Program-made: the position numbers and the translations under genes
Part shown: positions 16,541 to 25,734 of the stretch, in pieces
Numbering within the stretch: the first letter of the stretch is position 1
Layout of the letters: the number at the start of each line of letters is the position of its first letter
Assembly (NCBI RefSeq): GCF_019207025.1
Contig: NZ_JAEEGC010000029.1
Location: 1 to 36,093 of the forward strand
Reading direction: 5' to 3'
DNA: 36,093 nt
Source: Clostridium thailandense
GTDB taxonomy: Bacteria > Bacillota > Clostridia > Clostridiales > Clostridiaceae
Notes under the pieces: generated by a model
What the model was told of the DNA's origin: nothing
Database searches by the model: none
The model's input: only the letters and a program-made list of their open reading frames with translations

Positions 16541-18313
16541 TTAAAATCCACCTGCATCTCCTCCTCCAGCACAACCTCCACCATCTCCTGATGAAAAGCC
16601 ACCACCACCGTCATTGGCATTACTATGATTATATAAACTATTCTGAATTGTATTATCGCTGCTATCCATATCAAGACAAAAATACCAGTACAAACATGAA
16701 GCATAATAATCATCTTCGCTATTACTCTTAGTATCAATATTAATATTAAGTTTTTCAAAAACCTCATTGTTAATCCCTAGTGCTATAGCATAGACCAAAT
16801 ACTTGTCTATGTTATCAATAGATTTCAATTCTTCATACTTGACAAAAGATTCATTTTCTAAATGAACCTTAAAGTTCTTCCACATTCTAAATTGACTCTC
16901 TCCATATTGAGTTTTTCTACGATATAAGGAAAAACTATAAATCAATATAAATCCCCCTGTTATCATGGCTACTAAAGAAGCTGCAATTGAATATGATAGA
17001 AAAATGATCATAAGTAATATTTCTATAAAAGATATGCTTATAAAACTACGTGCTAACTTTATTCTATTTTTATCATAATACCCTTTTTTATTAAATTCTT
17101 CTTTAACTTTCATCTTCCAATTGTAGAAGTAGTCAAAGAACTTATATCTGCTTTCTTTACTGTATTCTTCAATATCTTTTAAGTTAACTTTTATACCATC
17201 GCCTATGTAATCTATAAACCATTTTATTACATACTTTTCATGTGACAGTAGATATTCATCTGCATTTTTCTTTTTTACTATCATATAATCATCATTATCT
17301 ATTTTCTTTATGTTTAGATATTCTTTTCTTACTAAATCTAATATAGTAGCTATTACACTTCTTTCCGTTATACTATTTTTATATAGCTTACCTGCTATTG
17401 CTGGAGTACAGTCATCTGGAAAATCATTGTATCCTAAATTTTCCAGATTAATTCTTGTTGATTTAAAAATGAAAAAACCTAAAAATAAATTTACAACAAA
17501 AATTATAATTCCAATAATGTTTCCTGCATAATTCATATTTTCTCTATGTCTTTTCGCATCATCAATTGATTTTTGATAAGCGCTTTCTTCTTCCTGTATT
17601 TTCTTTAACATATCTTCTTTAACTACATTCTCAGATAAATCTATTGACTCTTTAGGAAAGAAAAATTTTACTTCTATAGGCGTTTCTGTTTTCACCATTT
17701 CTCCATTTATACTAAATGTATTATCACCTATAACTTTGGCCTCCATATTTTTCGGGTATTCTACTGGTAAAATCCTTAAGTCACTGGCCGAGGTTGCTTC
17801 CTCCATAGTCAATTTTATATTAAATCTATCAATAGTAGTCTTACTTTTATCTCCCCAAAACTTATAGTGAAGCTCACCTATATCATTATACTTTACCGCT
17901 ACATTGTTAAGCTTATATATTAGCTTAAAACTTTTATTTGTATTTTTAGATGGAGAGTATATTTTTATGTTATATATATCCCCCGTTTTTAGTATTTGAT
18001 ATACCCCATCTTGTCCATTTTGAGCACTTTCTACTTTCTCAAATTTTCTTTCTCCTGCTGCTCCGAGTTCACTTACCTCTATATTTTCAACTCCACTAGA
18101 GAACTTTGTATTTATCTCTCTATATACACCGTTAAAATCTCCATCCATTTTGAAATCAATGGTCTCTTCTATATATAAAGCTCCATCCTTTAATAGTTTT
18201 GAGTCTACATCCAAACTACTTATCCTTATTTCTTTTGCACACACTTTGAAGCTTAAAAGTATAGACAGTAAAAATACAAATATCAGTGGAAAATAGATTT
18301 TTTTTCTATTCAT
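16541..18313 (-). CDS. DUF2207 membrane protein with glycine-rich tail
   Basis: A 590-residue protein. A signal peptide (about 1-26, ending FKVCAKEI) precedes an extracellular DUF2207 beta-rich domain (about 28-235: DGALYIEETIDFKMDGDFNGVYREI motif region). A transmembrane segment follows (about 265-285), then cytosolic sequence, two further membrane segments (about 425-475), and a C-terminal part ending in a run of Gly/Ser/Ala with interspersed Asp and one Cys (GGGGFSSGDGGGCAGGGDAGG). Such Gly-rich ends are typical of DUF2207 and TPM-domain proteins of Firmicutes. Function is unknown; ties to membrane stress or surface structures have been suggested only by context. ATG at 18313 has GGAGAA 8 bases upstream. 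Separate unit from the phosphatase-like gene that follows. Confidence 0.88.
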   Translation of the reverse strand: MNRKKIYFPLIFVFLLSILLSFKVCAKEIRISSLDVDSKLLKDGALYIEETIDFKMDGDFNGVYREINTKFSSGVENIEVSELGAAGERKFEKVESAQNGQDGVYQILKTGDIYNIKIYSPSKNTNKSFKLIYKLNNVAVKYNDIGELHYKFWGDKSKTTIDRFNIKLTMEEATSASDLRILPVEYPKNMEAKVIGDNTFSINGEMVKTETPIEVKFFFPKESIDLSENVVKEDMLKKIQEEESAYQKSIDDAKRHRENMNYAGNIIGIIIFVVNLFLGFFIFKSTRINLENLGYNDFPDDCTPAIAGKLYKNSITERSVIATILDLVRKEYLNIKKIDNDDYMIVKKKNADEYLLSHEKYVIKWFIDYIGDGIKVNLKDIEEYSKESRYKFFDYFYNWKMKVKEEFNKKGYYDKNRIKLARSFISISFIEILLMIIFLSYSIAASLVAMITGGFILIYSFSLYRRKTQYGESQFRMWKNFKVHLENESFVKYEELKSIDNIDKYLVYAIALGINNEVFEKLNINIDTKSNSEDDYYASCLYWYFCLDMDSSDNTIQNSLYNHSNANDGGGGFSSGDGGGCAGGGDAGGF

Positions 18314-18461
18314 AAACTTTTTCTCCTTTAACGTTATTATACAGCAAACTATTATAAACATTTTTACTTACATTATACTTTAAATCCATATATATTAAAA
18401 TACACTAACAATATACATCACAACTCATATACTATTAACATAAAGAGGAGGTTTATATACT

Positions 18462-19343
18462 ATGCAGCCTTTAAATAATTGGTCTTTAGATATTTTATAT
18501 GATAAATCAACTGAAATACTTAATTATGTAAAAAAGTATCACCATATAAACTTTGTTGTTTTAGGAGACAGTCATTTAATATGTAATAAGATTGAAGATA
18601 ACAAATATGTTTTAGATTCTAATGGTAAACAATATAAAAAAATACTAAATCATATTTTAAAAAATAAGAAGATTAATCCTATGTTTATTATACACGGTGG
18701 TGATACTGTAAATGCTGGAGATAATGTTAACAGTTTTGCCGCTTTTGTAGAAATAACGAAAAATATACTAAGCAATGCCAAGCTTCCTATTTTTAGTTCC
18801 ATAGGTAATCACGACTATGATAGACATAATGTCAGCAGTACAAATTTCCAATCATATATAGGCCCGAAAAGAGGTATTATTAATATTCCTGGAACACATT
18901 TGAAATATATATATTTAAATACTCATTACTCAGATGCACCATTAAACAACTATAAATCAAAATTTGGTGAAAAGGATATCAATCTTTTATTAAATGAAAG
19001 TAAAATAATAAATAATAAGTACCATTATATAATTGATTTTCACGCCCCTTTAAGCAGTTCATCTTCTATTCTAAAGTTTAATGATCATGAATTGTCATCT
19101 CTAGAGACAAGTAAATTTTTAAACAGCATTAAAGGATTAAATATCTTAGGCATATTTTGCCATCACAAACATATATCTTATAAAACAAAAATAAATGTGA
19201 ATACTTCAAATAAATCAATTCGTTATATATTAAGTGGCTGTGGTGGAAATCATAATAATAATGAGAACTTTAGTTATTATTATGTAACTATAAATACAAA
19301 GAATTACAAAATAGTATATTGTAAAAAATATCTTGTACTATAA
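18462..19343 (+). CDS. Metallophosphoesterase, cytosolic, divergent
   Basis: A 293-residue calcineurin-like phosphoesterase. Metal-site motifs are GDSH (35-38), GGD (79-81), GNHD (115-118) and a later DFHAPLS; the usual final GHxH appears as CHHKH, so one residue differs though both His remain. No signal peptide or membrane segment, so it is probably cytosolic. It has an AGGAGG box before ATG. Unusually Asn/Lys/Ile-rich with many AT-rich codons compared with neighbours. The substrate is unknown: phosphodiesters, phosphoproteins or nucleotides are all possible. It is divergent from the DUF2207 gene, with about 148 bases between them, and faces the unassigned gene at 19446. Confidence 0.82.
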   Translation: MQPLNNWSLDILYDKSTEILNYVKKYHHINFVVLGDSHLICNKIEDNKYVLDSNGKQYKKILNHILKNKKINPMFIIHGGDTVNAGDNVNSFAAFVEITKNILSNAKLPIFSSIGNHDYDRHNVSSTNFQSYIGPKRGIINIPGTHLKYIYLNTHYSDAPLNNYKSKFGEKDINLLLNESKIINNKYHYIIDFHAPLSSSSSILKFNDHELSSLETSKFLNSIKGLNILGIFCHHKHISYKTKINVNTSNKSIRYILSGCGGNHNNNENFSYYYVTINTKNYKIVYCKKYLVL

Positions 19344-19402
19344 TTTTTAAAATTTGCAAGACTTATAATACACTAAGAAAAGAAGGCCTTTTTAGTTAAA
19401 CT

Positions 19403-19452
19403 AGAATAATATTATAGGGTTCCATTACTGTGGAACCCTATAATATTATTCT
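19403..19452. terminator. Perfect 22-bp inverted repeat between convergent genes
   Basis: Arms 19403-19424 and 19431-19452 are exact reverse complements with a 6-base loop (TTACTG). The right arm includes the last sense codons and the stop codon (19446-19448) of the minus-strand gene. Neither side has a strong U-run, but the position between converging genes suggests a bidirectional terminator. Confidence 0.65.
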
Positions 19453-20090
19453 TTCATAACCAATGAGCCTTCAACTAAATATTCGAATATATCATCTACT
19501 TTTATATTGCCAATAGCATAATTAGCAAGGTAAGGATTTATTGGAATATGACTTAATCCTGTCCAATAATTTTTCCATAACAATTCTTTAGTTTCTTCAT
19601 CTAAGCTAGAATATATATTCATAGACCTCGTTAATGATACAATTTCCATATTAACTTTTATCACTCTTGTCAATCTATCACTCAATAATCTAAATCTTCT
19701 TACACTTTTCAAATCCCAGTTATGTTTCTTAGAAACCTTAACACAGGTATCATAGTCTCCAAAAGCATATACCGCAGATAACCTTGAAGGATACAGCGGA
19801 TAAAATTTTTCTCTTATTCTCTCTGCATCATATTCAATGCCAAACTCACTAACTACAGCCATATAATAAGGAGAAAAAACCTTCATATCTTGACTGCATT
19901 CTTTATAGGGTAAATATCTAACCTTTCCTTTTATATACTTTTCCAAAAAAGATTTACTATGTCTACACATAGTATATGCCGATGAAGAAAATGTTTTTGT
20001 AGTCCTCATAACCCTTGCAGTTATAGGATTGTCTGTATCTACAAATATATAAAAATCTTGTGGAATACTTTCTCGGGCATTAAGAAGCAT
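19446..20090 (-). CDS. Unassigned protein, possibly DUF2441-like
   Basis: A 214-residue soluble protein whose function I cannot assign. The middle segment PLYPSRLSAVYAFGDYDTC and the C-terminal YWTGLSHIP, then FEYLVEGSLVM, recall the DUF2441 family (IR...PSRLSSLF...YWxG...EVLVEG), for which an ADP-ribosyltransferase-like fold has been proposed; this match is from memory and weak. Many Tyr, Arg and aromatic residues, no signal peptide or membrane segment. GAGGG lies before ATG. Single minus-strand gene divergent from the hydrogenase operon (332 bases between starts) and convergent with the metallophosphoesterase. A toxin-like or sensor role is speculative. Confidence 0.6.
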   Translation of the reverse strand: MLLNARESIPQDFYIFVDTDNPITARVMRTTKTFSSSAYTMCRHSKSFLEKYIKGKVRYLPYKECSQDMKVFSPYYMAVVSEFGIEYDAERIREKFYPLYPSRLSAVYAFGDYDTCVKVSKKHNWDLKSVRRFRLLSDRLTRVIKVNMEIVSLTRSMNIYSSLDEETKELLWKNYWTGLSHIPINPYLANYAIGNIKVDDIFEYLVEGSLVMKE

Positions 20091-20422
20091 ATTTTATCCC
20101 TCTTTTCATTCATTAAAACAAACTATAATTACCTATTTTAAAATTACTTCACATAATATTGAAACATAGAAAATTTTATGTATTATGCCCACATTAGTAT
20201 CATATTTAAATGCTAAGCTTATTGTTCCAAAATATTACTTGTTTTTATATAAATAATTAGCACTAAATTAAATGATATAAAAAATTAATAATTAAATTAT
20301 TTAAAATAACTAATAATTGTTTAAATTAAGCAGATAATAACGTTGATATTAAAAAATGTCACTTAATCAAAACTACTTTAAGCAAAGGATGGTGAGAGTC
20401 CTGCTACACTAGCAGGTAAGCT
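20091..20422 (+). promoter_or_regulatory. Upstream region of hydrogenase operon with leader hairpins
   Basis: 332 bases, very AT-rich, with no convincing reading frame or clear promoter. The last 45 bases before the NuoE-like start contain two competing hairpins: AGGAT-GGTGAGA-GTCCT, and CCTGCTA (20400-20406) with TAGCAGG (20410-20416) around a 3-base loop. The second stem includes the only AGG ribosome-site candidate 6 bases from the ATG at 20423, so it could mask translation start. I see no known riboswitch class. Confidence 0.35.
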
Positions 20423-20899
20423 ATGAGTGAACATAAATTAGATGATACAAAACTGAAAAAACTTGAAGACTATATAGACGGCCTTGAAGATAAAGAAGGC
20501 GCTCTCATAAACGTACTTCATGAAGCTCAAGATTTATTTGGATATCTCCCTGAAGAACTTCAGCTCTTCATATCGAGAAAACTTGGTCTTACTGCTGCAA
20601 AAGTATTTGGTGTTGCTACATTTTACTCCTTTTTTACAATGGAACCACGTGGTAAACATGTTATCAGTGTTTGTATGGGGACTGCTTGTTTTGTAAAAGG
20701 TGCTGAAAAAGTTCTAAATGAATTTAAGGCACAGCTTAATATCAAAGATAACAATACATCTGAGGATGGACTTTTCACAATCGATACCCTAAGATGTGTA
20801 GGTGCCTGTGGTCTTGCACCTGTTGTGACTGTAGATGGTAAAGTTTATGGAAGAGTTAAGGTAGAAGATGTTGAGGGAATTATAAAAGAATTCATGTAA
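20423..20899 (+). CDS. hydC: NuoE-like [2Fe-2S] hydrogenase subunit (HydC type)
   Basis: The 158-residue thioredoxin-fold ferredoxin subunit of a multimeric NAD(H)-linked [FeFe]-hydrogenase. The [2Fe-2S] ligands are Cys84 and Cys89 (CMGTACFVKG) and Cys125 and Cys129 (CVGACGLAP). N-terminal helices contain the NuoE marks ALINVLHEAQDLFGYLPEEL and FGVATFYSFF. It is the first gene of an operon with the NuoF-like and catalytic subunits, the order of the bifurcating HydABC enzymes of Thermotoga, Moorella and acetogenic clostridia. By family, electrons from NADH and ferredoxin are used jointly for H2 formation, or the reverse. The start lies just after a hairpin that may limit ribosome access. Confidence 0.92.
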   Translation: MSEHKLDDTKLKKLEDYIDGLEDKEGALINVLHEAQDLFGYLPEELQLFISRKLGLTAAKVFGVATFYSFFTMEPRGKHVISVCMGTACFVKGAEKVLNEFKAQLNIKDNNTSEDGLFTIDTLRCVGACGLAPVVTVDGKVYGRVKVEDVEGIIKEFM

Positions 20900-20944
20900 C
20901 ACTAAAATACTACAATTTAAAGTTATAAATACGGAGGGATATAT

Positions 20945-22876
20945 ATGACTAAAATAAAATCTCTTGAGGAATTAAGAGCTTTAAAACAGCAATATAAAGA
21001 TTTAGTAAAAAATCGTTTTACAGATACCGAAGCAAACTCTACTTGTTCTTCTAATTGTGGTTTACAATTATCACCTCTGGAAAACAAAGACCATAAAATT
21101 GATATCTTAGTATGCGGAGGAACCGGATGTCATGCATCTGGTGGGATAGATGTAGTTAAAGTTTTTGAAGAAATGGTTGAAAGTCAAGGTTTAAAAAATA
21201 AGGTGTCTGTTGTAACAACCGGTTGCTTTGGATTTTGTGAAAAAGGCCCCATTGTGAAAATAATGCCAGATAATGTTTTCTATATCGAGGTTACCTCTGA
21301 TAAAGCTAAGCAAATTTTTAAAGAACATGTTATTGGTGGAAAAGTGGTGGAAGATTATCTTTATCATGATCCTGAAACTCATAAAAAATTAGTTCTACAA
21401 AGCGACATTCCTTTTTATAAAAAACAAATGAGAATAGCTCTTAGAAATTGCGGACTAATTAATCCTGAAGATATCAGAGAATATATAGCTATGGATGGTT
21501 ATGAAGCTTTAGGAAAATCCCTTAAAGAAATGACTCCAGACACTGTTATTGATGAAATAAAAAGAAGTGGTTTAAGAGGAAGAGGCGGTGGCGGTTTTCC
21601 TACTGGTGTTAAGTGGGATATGACAAAAAAATCAGAATCAGATACAAAATATATAATATGCAATGCAGATGAAGGTGATCCTGGTGCCTTCATGGATAGA
21701 AGTATATTAGAAGGTGACCCTCACTCAGTCATTGAGGCAATGGCTATAGGCGGATATTGTATTGGTGCAAGTAAAGGCTATGTGTACATAAGAGCTGAAT
21801 ATCCTCTAGCTATTCAAAGACTTAGAATAGCAATTAAGCAAGCTTACGAAATTGGTCTTCTTGGTGATAATATATTAGGTTCCAATTTTTCTTTTAATAT
21901 TGATTTAAAATATGGAGCTGGAGCTTTTATATGTGGAGAAGAAACAGCTCTTATAAACTCCATTGAAGGTGGAAGAGGAGAACCTACCGTTAAACCACCT
22001 TATCCTTCTCAGGTTGGTCTATGGAAAAAACCTACTAATATTAATAATGTTGAAACTTTAGCTAATATATGTCCTATTCTACTTAGAGGAGCAGAATGGT
22101 TTAGTTCAATAGGTACTGAAAAAAGCAGAGGAACAAAAGTTTTTGCTCTTGCAGGAAAAGTTAATAACGTAGGATTAGTAGAAGTTCCTATGGGAATAAC
22201 CTTAAGAGAAATTATTTTTGAACTAGGCGGTGGTATCAAGAATGATAAAAAGTTTAAAGCAGTTCAAACTGGTGGACCTTCTGGCGGATGTATACCTACT
22301 GATTACCTAGATACTGCTATAGATTATGAAAGTCTTACTGAAATTGGCTCTATGATGGGTTCAGGTGGAATGATTGTTATGGATGAAGATAACTGTATGG
22401 TTAACATAGCAAAATTTTATTTAGAATTTAGTGTAGACGAATCCTGTGGTAGATGTACGGCTTGCAGAATCGGTAATAAGAGGCTTTATGAAATTTTATC
22501 AAAGATTACTGATGGTAAAGGAGAAATGAAAGACCTCGAAGATTTGAAAGACCTTGGATATATAGTAAAGGATTCTTCTCTTTGTGGACTTGGGCAAACC
22601 TCACCTAATCCCATCATTAGTACTATGAAATTCTTCTGGGATGAGTATGTCGCTCATGTTAAAGATAAATCTTGTCCTGCTGGAGTTTGTACTGAATTAT
22701 TAAAATATCATATAGATCCTGATAAATGCAAGGGATGTACTATTTGTTCAAAAGCATGTCCTGTAAATGCAATCACAGGTGAATTAAGAAAAGCCCATGC
22801 AGTTGACAAAGAAAAATGTATCAAATGTGGTGCTTGTGCTGCAACATGTAAATTTAATGCTATTACAAGAAAATAA
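20945..22876 (+). CDS. hydB: NuoF-like NADH/FMN hydrogenase subunit (HydB type)
   Basis: A 643-residue flavoprotein subunit that binds NADH and FMN and is the proposed bifurcation site in HydABC complexes. In order: a thioredoxin-like [2Fe-2S] domain (Cys57, Cys62, Cys94, Cys98); the NuoF core with the glycine-rich site [10 protein letters not shown] (about 212-221) and [16 protein letters not shown]; the [4Fe-4S] site [12 protein letters not shown]; and a C-terminal two-[4Fe-4S] ferredoxin domain ([23 protein letters not shown]). This layout, with both extra ends, separates it from complex I NuoF. It starts 45 bases after the NuoE-like gene with GGAGGG upstream and is followed after 26 bases by the catalytic subunit gene. 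Confidence 0.94.
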   Translation: MTKIKSLEELRALKQQYKDLVKNRFTDTEANSTCSSNCGLQLSPLENKDHKIDILVCGGTGCHASGGIDVVKVFEEMVESQGLKNKVSVVTTGCFGFCEKGPIVKIMPDNVFYIEVTSDKAKQIFKEHVIGGKVVEDYLYHDPETHKKLVLQSDIPFYKKQMRIALRNCGLINPEDIREYIAMDGYEALGKSLKEMTPDTVIDEIKRSGLRGRGGGGFPTGVKWDMTKKSESDTKYIICNADEGDPGAFMDRSILEGDPHSVIEAMAIGGYCIGASKGYVYIRAEYPLAIQRLRIAIKQAYEIGLLGDNILGSNFSFNIDLKYGAGAFICGEETALINSIEGGRGEPTVKPPYPSQVGLWKKPTNINNVETLANICPILLRGAEWFSSIGTEKSRGTKVFALAGKVNNVGLVEVPMGITLREIIFELGGGIKNDKKFKAVQTGGPSGGCIPTDYLDTAIDYESLTEIGSMMGSGGMIVMDEDNCMVNIAKFYLEFSVDESCGRCTACRIGNKRLYEILSKITDGKGEMKDLEDLKDLGYIVKDSSLCGLGQTSPNPIISTMKFFWDEYVAHVKDKSCPAGVCTELLKYHIDPDKCKGCTICSKACPVNAITGELRKAHAVDKEKCIKCGACAATCKFNAITRK

Positions 22877-22902
22877 GGTAACAAAGTAAAGGAGTAAGAA
22901 GC

Positions 22903-24641
22903 ATGAAAACGGTTAATCTCACTATAAATGGTTTCAAAGTATCAGTACCTGAAGGTACATCTATTTTAGATGCTGCTAAATCTGTTAATGTAAATATTCC
23001 TACATTATGCTATCTTGATCTCCATGATATAAAGATGGTGAACAGAACAGCTTCCTGCAGAGTTTGTTTAGTCGAAATTGAAGGACGTCGTAACCTTGCA
23101 CCATCCTGTGCAACGGAAGTTTTTGAGGGAATGGTAGTAAAAACTGATACTCTAAGGGCAATCAAAGCAAGACGTACTATGGTCGAGTTATTATTATCAG
23201 ATCACCCTACAGATTGTCTTGTATGTGAAAAAAATACACAGTGTCAGCTTCAATCAATTGCTGCAGAGCTAGGAATAAGAAAAATTAGATACAAAGGTGA
23301 AATGTCAAACTATAAAAAAGATTCTTCTAGTGGTGCTCTTTATAGAAATCTAGATAAATGCATAATGTGCAGAAGATGCGAAACTATGTGCAATGATGTT
23401 CAAACCTGTGGAATATTATCTGCAGTAGACAGAGGTTTTGAAACTGTAGTTTCACCAGCCTTCGGCCGTCCTATGCTAGATACTATGTGTACCTTCTGTG
23501 GTCAATGTGTCGCAGTTTGTCCTACAGCAGCACTAACTGAAGTAAGTAATGTTTCTAAGGTCTGGGAAGTTTTAGCTGACCCCGATAAGTATGTTATTGT
23601 GCAAACAGCTCCAGCTATAAGAGTAGCCCTTGGTGAAAAATTTGGTATGGAGGCCGGGACTATAGTCACTGGTAAAATGGTTGCAGCTCTTCGCAGATTA
23701 GGATTTAGAAGAATCTTTGATACTGATTTTGCTGCAGACGTTACTATAGTTGAGGAGGCTCATGAGTTTATAGATAGACTTCAAAATGGTGGTAGACTTC
23801 CTATACTTACAAGCTGCTGTCCTAGCTGGGTTAAGTTTATAGAACATCAATTCCCAGATCAGATGTACCATCAACTTGTAAGTCTCCTCATATAATGTTT
23901 GGAACCATTGCTAAAACTTATCTTGCTGAGAAACTTGGTATTGATCCGTCAAAAATTGTGGTGGTATCTGTTATGCCTTGTATAGCAAAAAAATATGAAG
24001 TAGTAAGACCAGAGCTTGAACATGAGGGAGAAAAAAATGTAGACTTAGTAATTACTACAAGAGAATTAGCAGACATGATACTAGAAGCAGGCTTAGACTT
24101 CAAAAGCCTTCCTGATGAAGATTTTGATGATCCACTTGGTGAATCAACAGGAGCTTCTGTAATATTTGGAACTACTGGTGGAGTTATTGAAGCAACTTTA
24201 AGAACCGCATATGAATGGTTAACAAAGAAACCTCTAGACAAAGTAGAATTTCACGAAGTAAGAGGACTTGAAGGTCTTAAAGAAGCTACTGTTAACATTA
24301 ATGGCAAAGATATAAAGATAGGTGTAGCTCATGGTCTTGGAAATGCAAGGACTCTTCTAAGAGCAATTCAATCAGGAAAATCCGAATACCATGCTATAGA
24401 AATAATGGCTTGTCCTGGAGGGTGTATTGATGGCGGAGGCCAACCTTACCATTTGGGAAATATGGATATAGTAAAAAAAAGAATGGAAGCAATATATAAA
24501 GAGGATAGGAGTAAAAAGATAAGAAAATCTCACGAAAATCCTGCCGTTATAAAAATGTATAAAGAATATATGGGTGAAATTGGTGGTGATAAAGCTCACG
24601 ATCTCCTTCATACACATTATACTCCAAGAGAAAAGATATAA
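22903..24641 (+). pseudogene. hydA: [FeFe]-hydrogenase catalytic subunit HydA, frameshifted
   Basis: The H-cluster subunit that makes or splits H2. Frame 1 (22903-23895, 330 codons) holds the [2Fe-2S] domain (Cys36, 52, 55, 69), the His/Cys [4Fe-4S] site (HPTDCLVC...C114), two [4Fe-4S] clusters (CIMCRRCETMC, CTFCGQCVAVC) and H-cluster motif TSCCPSW (302-308). Frame 2 (open from 23862, ATG at 23895, stop 24641) continues with DVPSTCKSPHIMFGT, VMPCIAKKYE and MACPGGCIDGGG. The two parts join into one protein of about 578 residues, the length of Clostridium pasteurianum CpI, but between FPD (ending 23859) and DVPSTC only two bases remain where relatives have two codons. Frame 1 ends 11 codons later and loses the Cys of STCKSP. 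No slippery heptamer and no ribosome site at the ATG. Genuine mutation or sequence error. Confidence 0.9.
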
Positions 24642-24697
24642 AAATTAAACAATCTTTATATATACACTTTATAGTTATAAGTTTAAACCAATCAGTG

Positions 24698-24727
24698 GCT
24701 AAGTCTCAATACCAATAGAGACTTAGC
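24698..24727 (+). terminator. Hairpin after the hydrogenase operon
   Basis: GCTAAGTCTC (24698-24707) and GAGACTTAGC (24718-24727): a perfect 10-bp stem, 10-base loop, about 55 bases past the hydA stop. It is followed by an A-rich rather than U-rich tract, so termination strength is uncertain. Confidence 0.55.
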
Positions 24728-24783
24728 TATAATAAAAAATAGATAAGTTCTATTTTTAAAATTTAATTGAAGAGGTGAATTTA

Positions 24784-25638
24784 ATGAAAAATAAAATTCT
24801 TGTTTCAACTTTACTATTCTTATCAATTTTTACAGTTTCCTGTGCGCAAAAACAGCAGTCGGCTCAACAGCCTATTGCTGGAGTAGCATCTTCATATTAT
24901 AAGGCTGGAAATGTAGAAAAAGTAAAAATCACTACCGATCAAGCAAATATACGAACAGGTTGCTCTAACACTAACCCTGTTGTTCAGACATCTGGAAAAG
25001 GTAGTACTTTTGATGTGGTGAGTCAAGTTTCAGATTGGTTTGCAGTAAAACTTCCAAATAATCAAATTGGTTTTGTTTCTAGCAGCCAATGTAAGCCAAT
25101 AGCCACCGAAAATAAATCACCTCAAGCTACTCCTGATACTACTGGAACATCTTCTCCAGGAGCGACTTCTCAAGGCTCAGCATCAGTACCAGCCCCTGGA
25201 GCTTCAACAGCACCTAAGACACCTGCAAGTCAGACAAATTCTGCTACATTAACAGACACTGAACAACAAATGTTGAAGTTAGTAAATGATGCTCGTACTC
25301 AGAATGGTTTGACACCACTGAAGGTAGATATGCAATTATGTAATGTTGCTAGAATTAAATCTCAAGATATGATAGACAATAACTACTTTAGTCACAGTTC
25401 CCCGAAATATGGAAGTCCATTTGACATGATGAAATCTTTTGGCATAAGCTTTGTTCAAGCAGGTGAAAATATCGCAGGTAACAAAACTGTTCAAAATGCC
25501 CAGAATGCGCTAATGAACTCACCTGGACATAGAAAGAACATATTGAGTCCAGATTTTACTCATATAGGCATTGGTATTAGAAGTGGTGGCCCTTATGGAA
25601 ACATGTTTACACAAGAATTTGTTAGTAAACCACAATAA
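24784..25638 (+). CDS. SH3b-CAP domain lipoprotein
   Basis: A 284-residue surface lipoprotein. The signal peptide ends in lipobox IFTVSCAQ (Cys about 20). A bacterial SH3 domain follows (about 45-95: QANIRTGCSNTNPVVQT, GFVSSSQCKP), then a Pro/Ser/Ala/Thr-rich linker (about 100-160), then a CAP/SCP-PR1 domain as in YkwD/spore proteins (VNDARTQNGLTPL, YFSHSSPKYGSP, AGENIAG, SPGHRKNIL and HIGIGI). CAP domains in Firmicutes occur in spore and wall proteins; the biochemical role is unsettled, while the SH3 domain probably binds peptidoglycan. ATG at 24784 follows AGAGGTG by 8 bases; an upstream in-frame GTG lies inside that box. Transcribed alone, ending in a strong terminator shared with the TerB-like gene. 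Confidence 0.9.
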   Translation: MKNKILVSTLLFLSIFTVSCAQKQQSAQQPIAGVASSYYKAGNVEKVKITTDQANIRTGCSNTNPVVQTSGKGSTFDVVSQVSDWFAVKLPNNQIGFVSSSQCKPIATENKSPQATPDTTGTSSPGATSQGSASVPAPGASTAPKTPASQTNSATLTDTEQQMLKLVNDARTQNGLTPLKVDMQLCNVARIKSQDMIDNNYFSHSSPKYGSPFDMMKSFGISFVQAGENIAGNKTVQNAQNALMNSPGHRKNILSPDFTHIGIGIRSGGPYGNMFTQEFVSKPQ

Positions 25639-25688
25639 TCAGTATTTATAGTATTTTACTTTTTATTATATTAAAAAGTAACTTCAAT

Positions 25689-25729
25689 AAAAAAGATGAT
25701 GCTCTGGTTACACAGAACTCATCTTTTTT
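25689..25729. terminator. Bidirectional Rho-independent terminator
   Basis: AAAAAAGATGA (25689-25699) and TCATCTTTTTT (25719-25729), with U-runs reading out on both strands. Serves the CAP lipoprotein (plus) and the TerB-like gene (minus, stop at 25735). Confidence 0.88.
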
Positions 25730-25734
25730 TTATT

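Noticed and set aside
20315..20332. Rex-like operator (TTGTTTAAATTAAGCA) upstream of the hydrogenase operon
   Set aside because: The spacing and right half do not fit TTGTTAANNNNTTAACAA; in sequence this AT-rich such near-matches occur by chance.
23851..23895. Programmed ribosomal frameshift in hydA
   Set aside because: No slippery heptamer or downstream pseudoknot is seen, and residues are missing relative to the family, which a frameshift signal would not cause.
23895..24641. Separate short hydrogenase gene starting at 23895
   Set aside because: No ribosome site precedes the ATG, and the frame continues upstream with DVPSTCKSP, the missing piece of HydA; it is the second half of one broken gene.
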